The notes under the pieces: model-generated | The model's database searches: none | What the model was told of the DNA's origin: nothing | Seen by the model: the letters and a program-made list of their open reading frames with translations, nothing else | Shown here: one piece after another, positions 1-7,874 of the stretch | Layout: each line of letters begins with the position of its first letter | How positions within the stretch are numbered: the first letter of the stretch is position 1 | Program-made: the position numbers and the translations under genes | Assembly (NCBI GenBank): GCA_964503595.1 | Contig: CAZDAM010000067.1 | Location: 1 to 18,802, forward strand | DNA: 18,802 nt | Source: CAZDAM01 sp964503595 | GTDB lineage: Bacteria; Muiribacteriota; UBA6191 | Reading direction: 5' to 3'

Positions 1-36
1 GGGTACATTCCTGGGTACATTCCCGGGTACATCCCA
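1..36 (-). repeat. 12-bp tandem repeat coding for GMYP units
   Basis: Three near-perfect 12-base units (1-12, 13-24, 25-36) differ at one to three bases, and each encodes Gly-Met-Tyr-Pro in the minus-strand gene. The array continues off the left edge. A separate 16-base exact repeat at 104-119 and 134-149, spaced 30 bases, underlies the GYGMGYG part of the same tail. Confidence 0.85.
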
Positions 37-1106
37 GGCATGCCTCCCCCCATCATGCCCCCTCCCATGATGGAACCATTGCCGTATTGCATGCCATAGC
101 CCGAGCCATACCCCATCCCGTAGCCGGAATCGTAGCCATACCCCATCCCATAGCCGTAGCCATTACCCCAATCGTCTTCATCATCGTCGTCGTCATCATT
201 TTTCTTGAACACTTCTTTAAGCATGTACGCACCCATGCCAATCTTTGCCCCGAACAGAACGGGTTCCATGATGCCGGAAAGAAGATCGCCAGTGGACTTG
301 GCCTTGGTTTCAACCTGACCTTCGCCATACTGATAGTTATCCGGATGGGGAGGGTTGGTTTCCCAGTCATCCTGACCCACGATAGGGGAGGTATCTTCAA
401 AAACGCCCATACCTCCATCAGAGATGTAGTCCATAGGAGTTTCGGCTTCCAGCTTGCGAGCCGGATCAATCAGGCCGATTTCCAGACCTCGATCATTGGC
501 ACTGCCCTCGGTGATGCGGTAGCCGTTTCTGAGCTTATAGCCGTTCAAGGTAAAGGATTTTTCTTCGAACAGGCGGCCTGGAGAACCAACCCGACCATCA
601 CTGTTATAATAGCAAAGCAGAGTGGCTCTGCCATCGCGGGCTTCGTAGACCCGGTAAATCAGGAAAACCTGGCGGGATTTGGTGAACATGGCAATCACCG
701 GCTTGCCGCCATCCTCGTAGCCGTCAGCAGAACGCAGATAGCTGGTGATGGCCTTGAACATATTGTAGTCATTGCTGTATTCGGTCACACCACCGGATCG
801 GAATTTGGAAACACCGTCCTGGATTCTTTCCACAAACAGGGTCTGATCCCGCTGAGGGCTGAAGCCGCTATCAAAAACACGATGTTCGACCTTGCCGAGA
901 TAGGGGTTGGCGGTATCGGACTGTCCGGTAAGACGGGAACGAGGGGAATTGAACTCTGTACTCCTGACAGAGCCCGAGCTCATGGAGCCTTGCTCTCCAT
1001 CCATATACAACCGGTCGAGAAAACCGTCTGCACTTACTGGAGTTGCCAGGATTGCAGCCGCAACCGCCAGGGATTGGAATCGAATGCTCAGTTTGCAGAT
1101 CTTCAT
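1..1106 (-). CDS. Secreted protein with acidic run and Gly/Tyr/Met-rich repetitive tail (C-terminus off window)
   Basis: An open frame of 368 codons with no stop runs from ATG at 1106 to the window edge, so the C-terminus is missing. GGAGG lies 5 bases before the ATG. Residues 1-26 form a Sec signal peptide (basic MKICK start, Ala-rich core, likely cleavage at VSA/DG), so the protein is exported. The middle, about residues 60-285, is an ordinary mixed globular region with no family I recognise. A short hydrophobic stretch (GIMEPVLFGAKIGMGAYML) precedes a run of Asp/Glu (about 6 D, then EDD). The tail is GYGMGYG-type repeats, then GGGMMGGGM, then GMYP tetrapeptides. Such tails suit adhesive, surface or self-associating proteins, but that is inference. 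It lies 95 bases downstream of mqnC on the same strand. A TACAAT hexamer at 1146-1151 could be a -10 of its own, without a clear -35. Confidence 0.8.
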   Translation of the reverse strand, partial: MKICKLSIRFQSLAVAAAILATPVSADGFLDRLYMDGEQGSMSSGSVRSTEFNSPRSRLTGQSDTANPYLGKVEHRVFDSGFSPQRDQTLFVERIQDGVSKFRSGGVTEYSNDYNMFKAITSYLRSADGYEDGGKPVIAMFTKSRQVFLIYRVYEARDGRATLLCYYNSDGRVGSPGRLFEEKSFTLNGYKLRNGYRITEGSANDRGLEIGLIDPARKLEAETPMDYISDGGMGVFEDTSPIVGQDDWETNPPHPDNYQYGEGQVETKAKSTGDLLSGIMEPVLFGAKIGMGAYMLKEVFKKNDDDDDDEDDWGNGYGYGMGYGYDSGYGMGYGSGYGMQYGNGSIMGGGMMGGGMPGMYPGMYPGMY

Positions 1107-1201
1107 AAGTCCTCCGCCAAGCCATAAATGCATGGCCTTTTCATGATTGTATACGCAGGAAGAGGATGGAAGGTTGCGTGATCTATCTAAAATCGGTTCA
1201 A

Positions 1202-2344
1202 TTAAGCAATTTGTTCGTAAAAAGTATTGCGCTGGCGCGGGATATAGCCAGCTTCGCGAACCAGATTGAGGATCTTGTCGACCTGGATTTTCTGCTTTGT
1301 TGTTGAGGAGGCCTGGGAAACCACATTTTCTTCCAGCATGGTGCTTCCAAAGTCATCGGCTCCGAACTCCAGGGCAACCTGGGCGGTTTTGAAGCCCATA
1401 GTTGGCCAGGAAGCCTGAAGATGAGCGAAGTTGTCCAGAAAAATGCGGGCCATAGCCAGATTTCTCAAGTAGACGTTGGCCCCGGCTCCCAACATACCCT
1501 GGTTTTTTGACTGGCGGCCTAAAGCGGTGAATTCGTACTGAAGGGGCCAGGCAATAAAGGCGACAAAGCCCTGGCCGTATTCTTTCAGTGCCTTGTCCTG
1601 TTGGTTCCTTAAAATCTGGAAGTGTTCGATGCGATTTTCAACACCTTCGCCAAAACCAAAGACCATGGAAGCCGATGTGGCGAGTCCTGCTCTTTGGGCG
1701 GCATCCATGATTTCAATCCAGCGGACTCCGGAAATTTTTTTGGGGGAAACCTGGGAGCGGATGCGATCATCCAAAAGCTCGGCTCCACCACCGGGGAGGC
1801 CCATGAGTCCGGCATTTTTTAATTCGTTGAGAACTTCAAAAGGGCTCATGTTCTCAATTTCACAGATATTGTGAATCTCAGAAGGCGAAAAACAGTCGGT
1901 CTGGATGGTGGGGAAGGTCTCCCGAATCCAGGTCAGAAGATCGGTGTACCAGCTCAGGCGCAGATCCGGGTGATGTCCCCCCTGCATCAGGATGCGGGTC
2001 CCGCCGATGGAAGCTGTTTCCGCGATTTTTTCGGATAGTACCTCCCTGGTCAGAACATAGGCTTCGCTATGACCATAGGGACGGTAGAAGGCACAGAACT
2101 TGCAAGCTGTATCGCAGACATTGGTATAGTTGATATTGCGATCGACCAGATAGGTGACGATGCCAGCTTCGGTTTTTTTCTTGCGAATACGGTTGGCTGT
2201 AGCTCCCAGCTCACCGAGTTCAGCCTCAGAATAAATCTGAATAGCCTCTTCTCTGGTTATGCGCTGAGCAGTTTCAGCTTTTTTAAGAATGTCCTTGACC
2301 TGCACGTTTTCCCCCATTTTCATATCAGAATCTGGCAGGTCCAT
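1202..2344 (-). CDS. mqnC: Cyclic dehypoxanthinyl futalosine synthase (radical SAM), menaquinone synthesis
   Basis: 380 residues, the usual length for MqnC. The radical-SAM cluster motif CX3CX2C is at C77, C81 and C84, inside the family signature YLVDRNINYTNVC...CKFCAFYRP, which separates MqnC from its paralogue MqnE. Later segments (MQGGHHPD, FSPSEIHN, GLPGGGAEL, SASMVFGFGE) fit the radical-SAM barrel and the C-terminal domain of this family. The enzyme cyclises dehypoxanthine futalosine in the alternative (futalosine) route to menaquinone, in the cytoplasm. No other mqn gene is in the window. The start at 2344 has only AGGA about 12 bases upstream, overlapping the stop of the cyclase gene, so translation may be coupled. 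In-frame ATGs at codons 8 and 10 are alternatives without a better ribosome site. Co-transcription with the upstream cyclase (14-base gap) is likely. Confidence 0.93.
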   Translation of the reverse strand: MDLPDSDMKMGENVQVKDILKKAETAQRITREEAIQIYSEAELGELGATANRIRKKKTEAGIVTYLVDRNINYTNVCDTACKFCAFYRPYGHSEAYVLTREVLSEKIAETASIGGTRILMQGGHHPDLRLSWYTDLLTWIRETFPTIQTDCFSPSEIHNICEIENMSPFEVLNELKNAGLMGLPGGGAELLDDRIRSQVSPKKISGVRWIEIMDAAQRAGLATSASMVFGFGEGVENRIEHFQILRNQQDKALKEYGQGFVAFIAWPLQYEFTALGRQSKNQGMLGAGANVYLRNLAMARIFLDNFAHLQASWPTMGFKTAQVALEFGADDFGSTMLEENVVSQASSTTKQKIQVDKILNLVREAGYIPRQRNTFYEQIA

Positions 2345-2358
2345 ATTATCACAAAGTC

Positions 2359-4296
2359 CTAGTAAATCACCTTGTAGGCCTGAATCAGCTCTTCTTTGCC
2401 CTTGACACGAAAAGGTTCCATTTTTTCGAATTGAAAAAGTTCCTTGCAGTACTCGTAAGTCCGGGAGTCCACGATGATTTCAAAGGAGTCACTTTTTCCC
2501 TGAAGACGGGAGGCCAGATTGACCTTGTCTCCAATGGCGGTGTAGTCCTTGTGTTTTTGGGCTCCGATGTTTCCGACGACACTGACTCCGGTTGAAATCC
2601 CGATTCCCATTCGGATTTCCTTGAGCTCTCCCTGAGAACTGGCTTTCAAGGTTTCCTGCATTTCAATGGCGGTTTTTACAGCTTGAATGGCCATTTGGGA
2701 AGGAGTCTGGTTGGGAAGAACAGGAGCTCCGTAGAGGACCATGACGGCATCCCCGATAAATTTGTTGATCGTGCCGTTGTATTTGGTAATCACTGAAACC
2801 ATCAGCTCGAAATAGGTATTGAGGAGGTAGACCACCTGTTCGGGAGTCTTTCGTTCGGAAAGAGAGGTGAAGGAGCGGATGTCGGAAAACAGGGTAGTGA
2901 TTTCCAGGCCCTTGCCACCAAGACTCAGGGACTCGGGGTGCATCAGAAGTTCATCCACAACCTGGTTGGAAACATACTGGTTGAAGACCCTTCGGATTGT
3001 GGCTTTCTCGGACTCACGGGTGATCATTCTCAAGGTGATCGCAAAGATATAGCTTAGAATCAGAGTCAAAAGGATGGTTGGTACATCCAGAAGAATATGG
3101 GAGGCAAAAAGTAAATTGGTCAGGACCCACCAGCTTCCCATGAACAGGAACAGAAGCATCATGCTGATGCCAATCGAAAAAAAGCTTGTGATGCCAGCTA
3201 CGATGGAGCCCAGCAACCAGGCACTGAAAAGATGAGGCCAGAACCCGGGGATCTGAATGCTGGGACGGGTCTTGCTCATCAGGGTGAAGAGGGCATTGGC
3301 ATGGATTTCCACTCCGGGGGTTGGTTCTTTGTTATAGGAATAGAAGGGAGTGGGGTAAACGTCCTGAAGGCCGGGGTGGGAAAGTCCGATCAAAACGATT
3401 TTCCCCTTCATGAGATTTCTCAGGCTTTCCTGACGCTTGGGATCAAACAGATCGACGTAGCTGATAGTGGGGAAGGTTCCTGCCGGGCCTCTGAAATTGA
3501 TCAACATGGGATCAAAACTGGTGTTGTCCCGGGCCAGGTACAGGGGTTTCTCACGCCCGTCCGGGGTGGACAGGGTGGCCTGGGTGGAGTCAAACTTCAT
3601 CTGGCTTAAATCATAAGCCTGATTCAGGGGGTGCAGGTGCCAGATTTGGAGGGCAAAGGGAAGGACGGTTTCCTCCTGATCCCTGAGTCGAAGAAGGATA
3701 CGGCGCATGATGCCATCCGTATCCAGGGGGACATTGACATAGCCGAGAGCAGAGGCGGCTTCAGCCAGTTCGGGCCAGGGCTTTAAATAGGTGGTTTCCT
3801 GATCCTGGGATTTTTCAAACTGGGTCGCCAGTACGACGTTGCCGGCTTCGCGCACGGCTCGGGTCAGTTCCGCATCAGCGACTTTGTCGCGAGGGTGCAG
3901 GAACAGAAGATCCACGCCAATGACTCTGGCATCGTAACTTTTCAAACGACGGATGGCTTCAGCCGTGATACGGCGATCAAAGGGCCAGGCGGAAGAGTTC
4001 AGATTTTTCCAGGGTTCGGACTGGAACAGTGGTTTCTGGGAAAGGGTACTCAGAGTTTTTTCATCCACTGTGACAATCACAATCGGTTCCAGGCCCATAC
4101 TGCCCAGATCCGATGACAGTATCCGGTCCTGTCCGCCCTTACTGACTTGTTCGCGATTGGCAAACAGGCGGTCCAGAAGCATGGATTCGAGTCTTAATCG
4201 TGTTTCTGAAAACAGAAGAAAGAATCCGTGAATCAGAAGAAAAGCGATCAGGGGGGCTAGACCGGAGGCGAGTAGAAAGCGCTGTTTTTCTTTCAT
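2359..4296 (-). CDS. CHASE2-domain class III adenylate cyclase, membrane-bound
   Basis: Numbered from ATG 4296 (645 residues). Order: transmembrane helix about 7-29; extracytoplasmic CHASE2 sensor domain about 45-345 (VDEKTL, WPFDRR, RVIGVDLLF, LIGLSHPGLQD and PGVEIHANALF are typical); three closely spaced transmembrane helices about 351-424; a short linker; then the cyclase catalytic domain about 460-630. Metal-binding Asp residues are D472 (FSDIRSFT) and D516 (FIGDAVMVLYGAP). K512 and T586 (DYTAIGDKVN) are the adenine-specifying pair. N593 and R597 are the transition-state residues. The site is complete, so it should make cAMP, turned on or off by an unknown periplasmic cue. The frame extends nine codons upstream to a TTG at 4323. 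I prefer the ATG because a TGCTAAAAT promoter-like element lies inside that extension and neither start has a Shine-Dalgarno sequence. Confidence 0.92.
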   Translation of the reverse strand: MKEKQRFLLASGLAPLIAFLLIHGFFLLFSETRLRLESMLLDRLFANREQVSKGGQDRILSSDLGSMGLEPIVIVTVDEKTLSTLSQKPLFQSEPWKNLNSSAWPFDRRITAEAIRRLKSYDARVIGVDLLFLHPRDKVADAELTRAVREAGNVVLATQFEKSQDQETTYLKPWPELAEAASALGYVNVPLDTDGIMRRILLRLRDQEETVLPFALQIWHLHPLNQAYDLSQMKFDSTQATLSTPDGREKPLYLARDNTSFDPMLINFRGPAGTFPTISYVDLFDPKRQESLRNLMKGKIVLIGLSHPGLQDVYPTPFYSYNKEPTPGVEIHANALFTLMSKTRPSIQIPGFWPHLFSAWLLGSIVAGITSFFSIGISMMLLFLFMGSWWVLTNLLFASHILLDVPTILLTLILSYIFAITLRMITRESEKATIRRVFNQYVSNQVVDELLMHPESLSLGGKGLEITTLFSDIRSFTSLSERKTPEQVVYLLNTYFELMVSVITKYNGTINKFIGDAVMVLYGAPVLPNQTPSQMAIQAVKTAIEMQETLKASSQGELKEIRMGIGISTGVSVVGNIGAQKHKDYTAIGDKVNLASRLQGKSDSFEIIVDSRTYEYCKELFQFEKMEPFRVKGKEELIQAYKVIY

Positions 4297-4304
4297 TGAG
4301 GCAG

Positions 4305-4313
4305 ATTTTAGCA
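4305..4313 (-). promoter_or_regulatory. Extended -10 element for the cyclase gene
   Basis: The minus strand reads TGCTAAAAT, an extended -10 motif, ending 8 bases before the cyclase ATG. No good -35 is visible. If used, transcription would start within a base or two of the ATG, giving a leaderless message. Confidence 0.4.
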
Positions 4314-4320
4314 CATGAAC

Positions 4321-4337
4321 CAAAGCAATACGCTTTG
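4321..4337. promoter_or_regulatory. Palindrome in the divergent intergenic region, possible operator
   Basis: A perfect inverted repeat CAAAGC-aatac-GCTTTG lies between the divergent cyclase and SPFH genes. Its right arm overlaps the candidate -35 of the SPFH operon, and it lies just upstream of the cyclase -10. This placement suits a regulator binding site. The arms are only 6 bases, so chance is possible. Confidence 0.35.
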
Positions 4338-4363
4338 CATCAGGTCGGGGTGGCGGGTATCTT
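4335..4363 (+). promoter_or_regulatory. Weak sigma70-type promoter candidate for the SPFH operon
   Basis: TTGCAT (4335-4340) and TATCTT (4358-4363) are separated by 17 bases. Matches to consensus are 3/6 and 4/6, so this is tentative. Just downstream is a 10-base near tandem repeat (4361-4370, 4371-4380; shared core TTACTCTGG). Confidence 0.3.
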
Positions 4364-4411
4364 ACTCTGGGTTACTCTGGATGCGTATGGCCTGAAGAAG
4401 AAGGGGGATTT

Positions 4412-5914
4412 ATGTCCGAGTTTGATGAAAATCTGTCCGTGGTACAGGTGAAAAAGCTGGTTCGCACAGGAGGGCTGATTGCTTTTTTTGCCTGTGTGAT
4501 CTGGGTTTTATGGGGCTTTCGGATTACGGTTCCCCAGAACCGGATTCTGGTCCTGGTCAAAAAATTCGGGAAAACTCCGGATGCTTCCCAAATCATTGCC
4601 AATGAGGGAGAAAAAGGCATTCAGTATCAGGTCTTAAGCGAAGGCTGGCACTGGTATTCCTCTTTTCTGTGGGACCGTCAGTTGCACGATGCGACGATTG
4701 TCAATGCCTCGGAGATGGGGGTTCTGATTCGACAGTACGGGAAGGATTTGCCGGAAGGTCATATTTTGGCAACCGTCTTTAACCCCGAAGCCATATCCGA
4801 AGAGGACACCAAGGGGATTGTGCCCGAGGTGCTCAAACCGGGGAAATACAATCTCAATCCTTATGCTTACCGGGTTCAGAAATTTCCGGTGGTAGAGGTT
4901 CCGGCAGGCCATGTCGGGGTTGTGGTCAAAAGAATTGGGGATGACAGTCAGAGTTTTGATTATCTGGCACCTTCCGCTGAACACAAAGGCATTCAAAATG
5001 AAGTCAAGGAGCCAGGGACCTATTACCTGAATCCTTATATGTATGACGTGATTCCCTACAATATCCGGGTTCAGAAGACCGACTTCGCCGAAGGGGAAAT
5101 CACTTTCATGAGTTTTGATTCCTATGAAGTCAGGCTCTCGGCCACGATCGAGTGGAAGGTTTTAAAGGATGAAGCCCCTGTAGTCTATGCCCGAACCGGG
5201 GTTCTCAAGGAAGTTGAGGAAAAACTGATCTATCCCTATGCACGTTCTCTGTTTCGGATCATTGGCTCCCGCTCCAAGGCCAAGGAGTACATCAGTGGCG
5301 AAACCCGCCAGGAAATTCAGGTTCGTTTTGAGGAAATGCTCAGGGATACCCTTCTCCCTTTCGGGATTCAGGTTTCCTCGGTTGTGATTCGCCAGATCCG
5401 TCCCCCGACCGTTTTGAGGGAAATCATCAATGCCAGAGGTCTTGAGAAGGAAAAACGGGCCAAAATCCTGGCTGACATCGAGAAAGTGAAATCCGATGCC
5501 CAGGTGGCCAAGCGAAGAGAGGAAATCAAGCAGTCTCAGGCCCGGGTTGAAGAGGATATCCAGAAACAGATGGCCTTGATCAAGGTCAAAGGGGACCGGG
5601 AAATCTTTCTTCAGGATGCGGAAAGACGCAAGTCAATTGCCCGCCTGAATCTGGATTCGGCGAAAGTACAAAGAGATACCGTCGTGGAAAAGGGAAGGGC
5701 AGAAATTCTTAAGGAATTCAATGTGCGGGTTGCCCAGGCAAAGGCAATGGCTGAACAGATTGCGGCTTCCGGGGGAGGGGCGGCTTTTGCGGCCCAGGAG
5801 TTTGCCAGAAGGATTCAGATTCAGGGTGTCTTTACCAGTGATGAGTCGGAATTGGCAGATGTATTGAAACGGCTTGCCCAGCCGGTTTCTGGAAATGGGG
5901 GAGGACAGAAATGA
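4412..5914 (+). CDS. Membrane-anchored SPFH/band 7 protein with N-terminal tandem beta repeats
   Basis: 500 residues; GGGGGA lies a few bases before the ATG. Order: short cytoplasmic N-terminus; one transmembrane helix about 19-36; three tandem repeats of 55-65 residues (about 37-92, 93-157, 158-219) with the pattern VGVv..yG...GI...Vl.PGtY.lNP..Y.V; an SPFH/PHB domain about 220-340 (SYEVRLSATIEWKV, then an R-I-RPPTVLREIINA segment typical of band 7 ends); and a charged alpha-helical coiled coil about 340-450 rich in Lys, Glu, Arg and Ala. A Gly/Ala patch and short tail follow. SPFH proteins build large membrane-bound cages or scaffolds. This one is longer at the N-terminus than flotillin or HflK/C because of the repeats. 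It overlaps its paralogue by 4 bases, so the two are likely made in fixed ratio and may co-assemble (inference). Substrate or partner is unknown. Confidence 0.85.
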   Translation: MSEFDENLSVVQVKKLVRTGGLIAFFACVIWVLWGFRITVPQNRILVLVKKFGKTPDASQIIANEGEKGIQYQVLSEGWHWYSSFLWDRQLHDATIVNASEMGVLIRQYGKDLPEGHILATVFNPEAISEEDTKGIVPEVLKPGKYNLNPYAYRVQKFPVVEVPAGHVGVVVKRIGDDSQSFDYLAPSAEHKGIQNEVKEPGTYYLNPYMYDVIPYNIRVQKTDFAEGEITFMSFDSYEVRLSATIEWKVLKDEAPVVYARTGVLKEVEEKLIYPYARSLFRIIGSRSKAKEYISGETRQEIQVRFEEMLRDTLLPFGIQVSSVVIRQIRPPTVLREIINARGLEKEKRAKILADIEKVKSDAQVAKRREEIKQSQARVEEDIQKQMALIKVKGDREIFLQDAERRKSIARLNLDSAKVQRDTVVEKGRAEILKEFNVRVAQAKAMAEQIAASGGGAAFAAQEFARRIQIQGVFTSDESELADVLKRLAQPVSGNGGGQK

Positions 5915-7425
5915 AGCGTCTTGGCTTTTGGATTGCTGCGGTTGTACTCCTGTTGATCGGATCCATGATCGGGGTCTCCGGTCTGGTTTATGTAGCCCCT
6001 CAGGAAATGCTGGTTTTGACCAGAAACTATGGTCGGGGGCTGCCGGAGGGTAAGGTTCTGGCAGAACCAGGTGAGGTTGGGATTCAGAAGAATGTCCTAG
6101 GGCCTGGCTGTCACTGGATTGTGCCCCTTCTTTATAAGACAAAAAAATATCCCGTCCTTGAAGTTCCGGCGGGTAAAGTGGGAATTGTTACGGCCAAATA
6201 TGGAGCAAGGATTCCGGGGAACCGCTTTTTGGCAGAGGACGGTGAAGTCGGGATTCGTCGCCGGGTTCTTGGGCCGGGAACCTATCGTCTCAATCCCTTT
6301 GGCTTTGATGTGGAAATTGTGGCAGAGGTGGCCATTCCACTCGGAAGCGTTGGAGTTCTGATCAACAATCAGAAGGGTGGGGTGGTCAAAGACAGGGTCC
6401 TGCACCCGGGAACTCATTACATCAATCCTCGCCAGTACCGTGTGGAGCTCGTGAATACCGGGATTAACGAGTACACCATCAGCGGCAATATTCAGCCTGC
6501 GATCACGGATGAGATGCTGACGGGGGATATGGAACAGGAGACCTTCAAGCATCATCAGGAGGCTCACATGAAAGCCGGAGCGATTTCTTTTCCTTCCAGG
6601 GATGGCTTCAATGTGGGGCTCGATGTAACCGTGCTCTGGGAGCTAAACCCCCAGAATGCAGTTGGGGCCGTAGATGCTTATGGAAATGTTCGTGAGCTTG
6701 TGGATCGGGTGATCAATCCCAAGCTGAATTCGGCCTGTCGGAATGTGGGCTCGGAATACTCGGCCAAGCAGATGGTTCAGGGGGATACGAGAGCTAAGTT
6801 TCAGCAGGATTTTACGGATCTTCTGCGGGAATATGTGATTGAGGCTCCATTGAGGGTTTTGACCACATTGCCTCGGGGGGTTTATGTGCCTCTGAAGATT
6901 CAGCTTCCGATCATGCAGACACAGATCAAGCAGGAGCAGATGCTGACGAATGTGGAAATCGAAGAGACTTCCAAAATGGAGGCCAAGCTTGAGGAGCAGA
7001 AAAAACTGGTTGTGCAGGAGATCGAGCAGGTCAAGGCTGCAACCAATGTCTTAAGGCGTTCCATTCAGATGGATACGACCAAGCAGGTTGGGGAGTATGA
7101 GGCGGAAACCCGTTTGCAGGTTTCCCGAATTGATCTGGACACTCAGAAACTGGAAACCCAGATTGCGGATATCCTCTCGATTGCTGATGCCGAGGTCAAT
7201 CAGATCCGGGGCGCGAAGCAGGCGGAGCTCAACCAGATTCACGTGAAAGCTTTTGGAGGGGCTCAGAATTATCAGGCCTATCTGGTGGCCACGGAATCTT
7301 TGCCCGAATCACGTTTGCCGGTCAGGATTATCCATGCCGGGGAAGGAACTCTCTGGACGGATTTGGACAAGACTGCCGGACAGCCACTTCTGTTTGATCT
7401 GTTTCGCTCCAAAGCAAAGGAGTAG
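5911..7425 (+). CDS. Second SPFH/band 7 protein, paralogue of the upstream gene
   Basis: 504 residues; ATGA overlap with the upstream gene and a strong GGGAGG site 6 bases before the start. The N-terminal transmembrane helix is about 4-28. Three repeats follow (about 29-80, 81-138, 139-185), clearer here than in the first protein: each has a GxVG[IV] strand, a GE.GI turn, VL.PGtY/H and an [IL]NP..Y.VE ending. A Met- and His-containing insertion of about 35 residues (186-222) is absent from the paralogue. An SPFH domain follows to about 335 (DGFNVGLDVTVLWELNP; NVRELVDRVINPKL), then a coiled coil about 336-448 and a C-terminal cap region that differs from the first protein. The layout indicates gene duplication followed by divergence. 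Function is probably as the hetero-oligomeric partner of the upstream SPFH protein at the membrane (inference). Confidence 0.85.
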   Translation: MKRLGFWIAAVVLLLIGSMIGVSGLVYVAPQEMLVLTRNYGRGLPEGKVLAEPGEVGIQKNVLGPGCHWIVPLLYKTKKYPVLEVPAGKVGIVTAKYGARIPGNRFLAEDGEVGIRRRVLGPGTYRLNPFGFDVEIVAEVAIPLGSVGVLINNQKGGVVKDRVLHPGTHYINPRQYRVELVNTGINEYTISGNIQPAITDEMLTGDMEQETFKHHQEAHMKAGAISFPSRDGFNVGLDVTVLWELNPQNAVGAVDAYGNVRELVDRVINPKLNSACRNVGSEYSAKQMVQGDTRAKFQQDFTDLLREYVIEAPLRVLTTLPRGVYVPLKIQLPIMQTQIKQEQMLTNVEIEETSKMEAKLEEQKKLVVQEIEQVKAATNVLRRSIQMDTTKQVGEYEAETRLQVSRIDLDTQKLETQIADILSIADAEVNQIRGAKQAELNQIHVKAFGGAQNYQAYLVATESLPESRLPVRIIHAGEGTLWTDLDKTAGQPLLFDLFRSKAKE

Positions 7426-7427
7426 GC

Positions 7428-7874
7428 TTGAGGGCCAACTGGAGACAGAAACGCCAAAGCCAGCGGAAGCGGGGACTGATCCTCTTTCTTCTGGGGATTG
7501 GTGTTCTGCTGGATTCCGGCTTCTGGTTTCCTTTTCCGGTGACCGGGCTTTTATCGGTAGGCCTGAGTTTTGGACTGCTGACTCTTTCGGGCTGGTATCT
7601 CAAGGAAGGGCTGGGCCTTCCGGTGAAACCGGTTTTGAGCTATTTACAGACCAGGCCAGATGGGATGAGCCTCAAGGAGCTTGAGGAGTTTTTGGGGCCG
7701 GAAGAAAAAGATTCTTTGGATGAACTTTTGAAGCGCCTGGAAAAAAAGGACTGGGCCTCGCGGGAAACCATGATTCTGGAGCTTGTTGAAAGTGGTGAGG
7801 CCAGGGAAGATATCCTGATTCTGCTGCCGCGTGGCAAAGCTAAAATTCAGGGTCTTCTGAAAGGAAAAGCATGA
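7428..7874 (+). CDS. Small two-helix membrane protein with possible winged-helix C-terminus
   Basis: 148 residues starting at TTG, chosen because AAGGAG (7417-7422) is placed 5 bases before it; the upstream gene ends 2 bases earlier. Residues 1-15 are strongly basic (positive-inside). Two hydrophobic segments follow at about 16-35 and 37-58. The C-terminal 80 residues are soluble and probably cytoplasmic. They have three predicted helices (vlSYLQTRPDGMS, LKELEEFLG, KDSLDELLKRLEKKDW) and a strand-like end (ILILLPRGKAKIQGLL), an order like small winged-helix domains. I do not recognise a family. It occupies the position where SPFH operons often carry an NfeD-type partner, but no OB-fold is apparent. 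Tight coupling suggests it works with the SPFH pair. Confidence 0.8.
   Translation: MRANWRQKRQSQRKRGLILFLLGIGVLLDSGFWFPFPVTGLLSVGLSFGLLTLSGWYLKEGLGLPVKPVLSYLQTRPDGMSLKELEEFLGPEEKDSLDELLKRLEKKDWASRETMILELVESGEAREDILILLPRGKAKIQGLLKGKA

Noticed and set aside
53..469. Minus-strand frame of 138 codons, Met- and Trp-rich
   Set aside because: Out-of-frame shadow of the repetitive tail of the secreted protein; its odd composition comes from reading the Gly/Tyr repeats in another frame.
87..1127. Long plus-strand open frame of 346 codons across the left region
   Set aside because: It shares codon boundaries with the minus-strand secreted protein, which has a signal peptide, a good ribosome site and coherent repeats. 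Absence of stops follows from rare TTA/CTA/TCA codons in the true gene.
1121..1136. Inverted repeat GCCAT...ATGGC upstream of the secreted protein gene, considered as a terminator of mqnC
   Set aside because: Stem of 5 bp, no T-run on the minus strand, and placed directly before the ribosome site.
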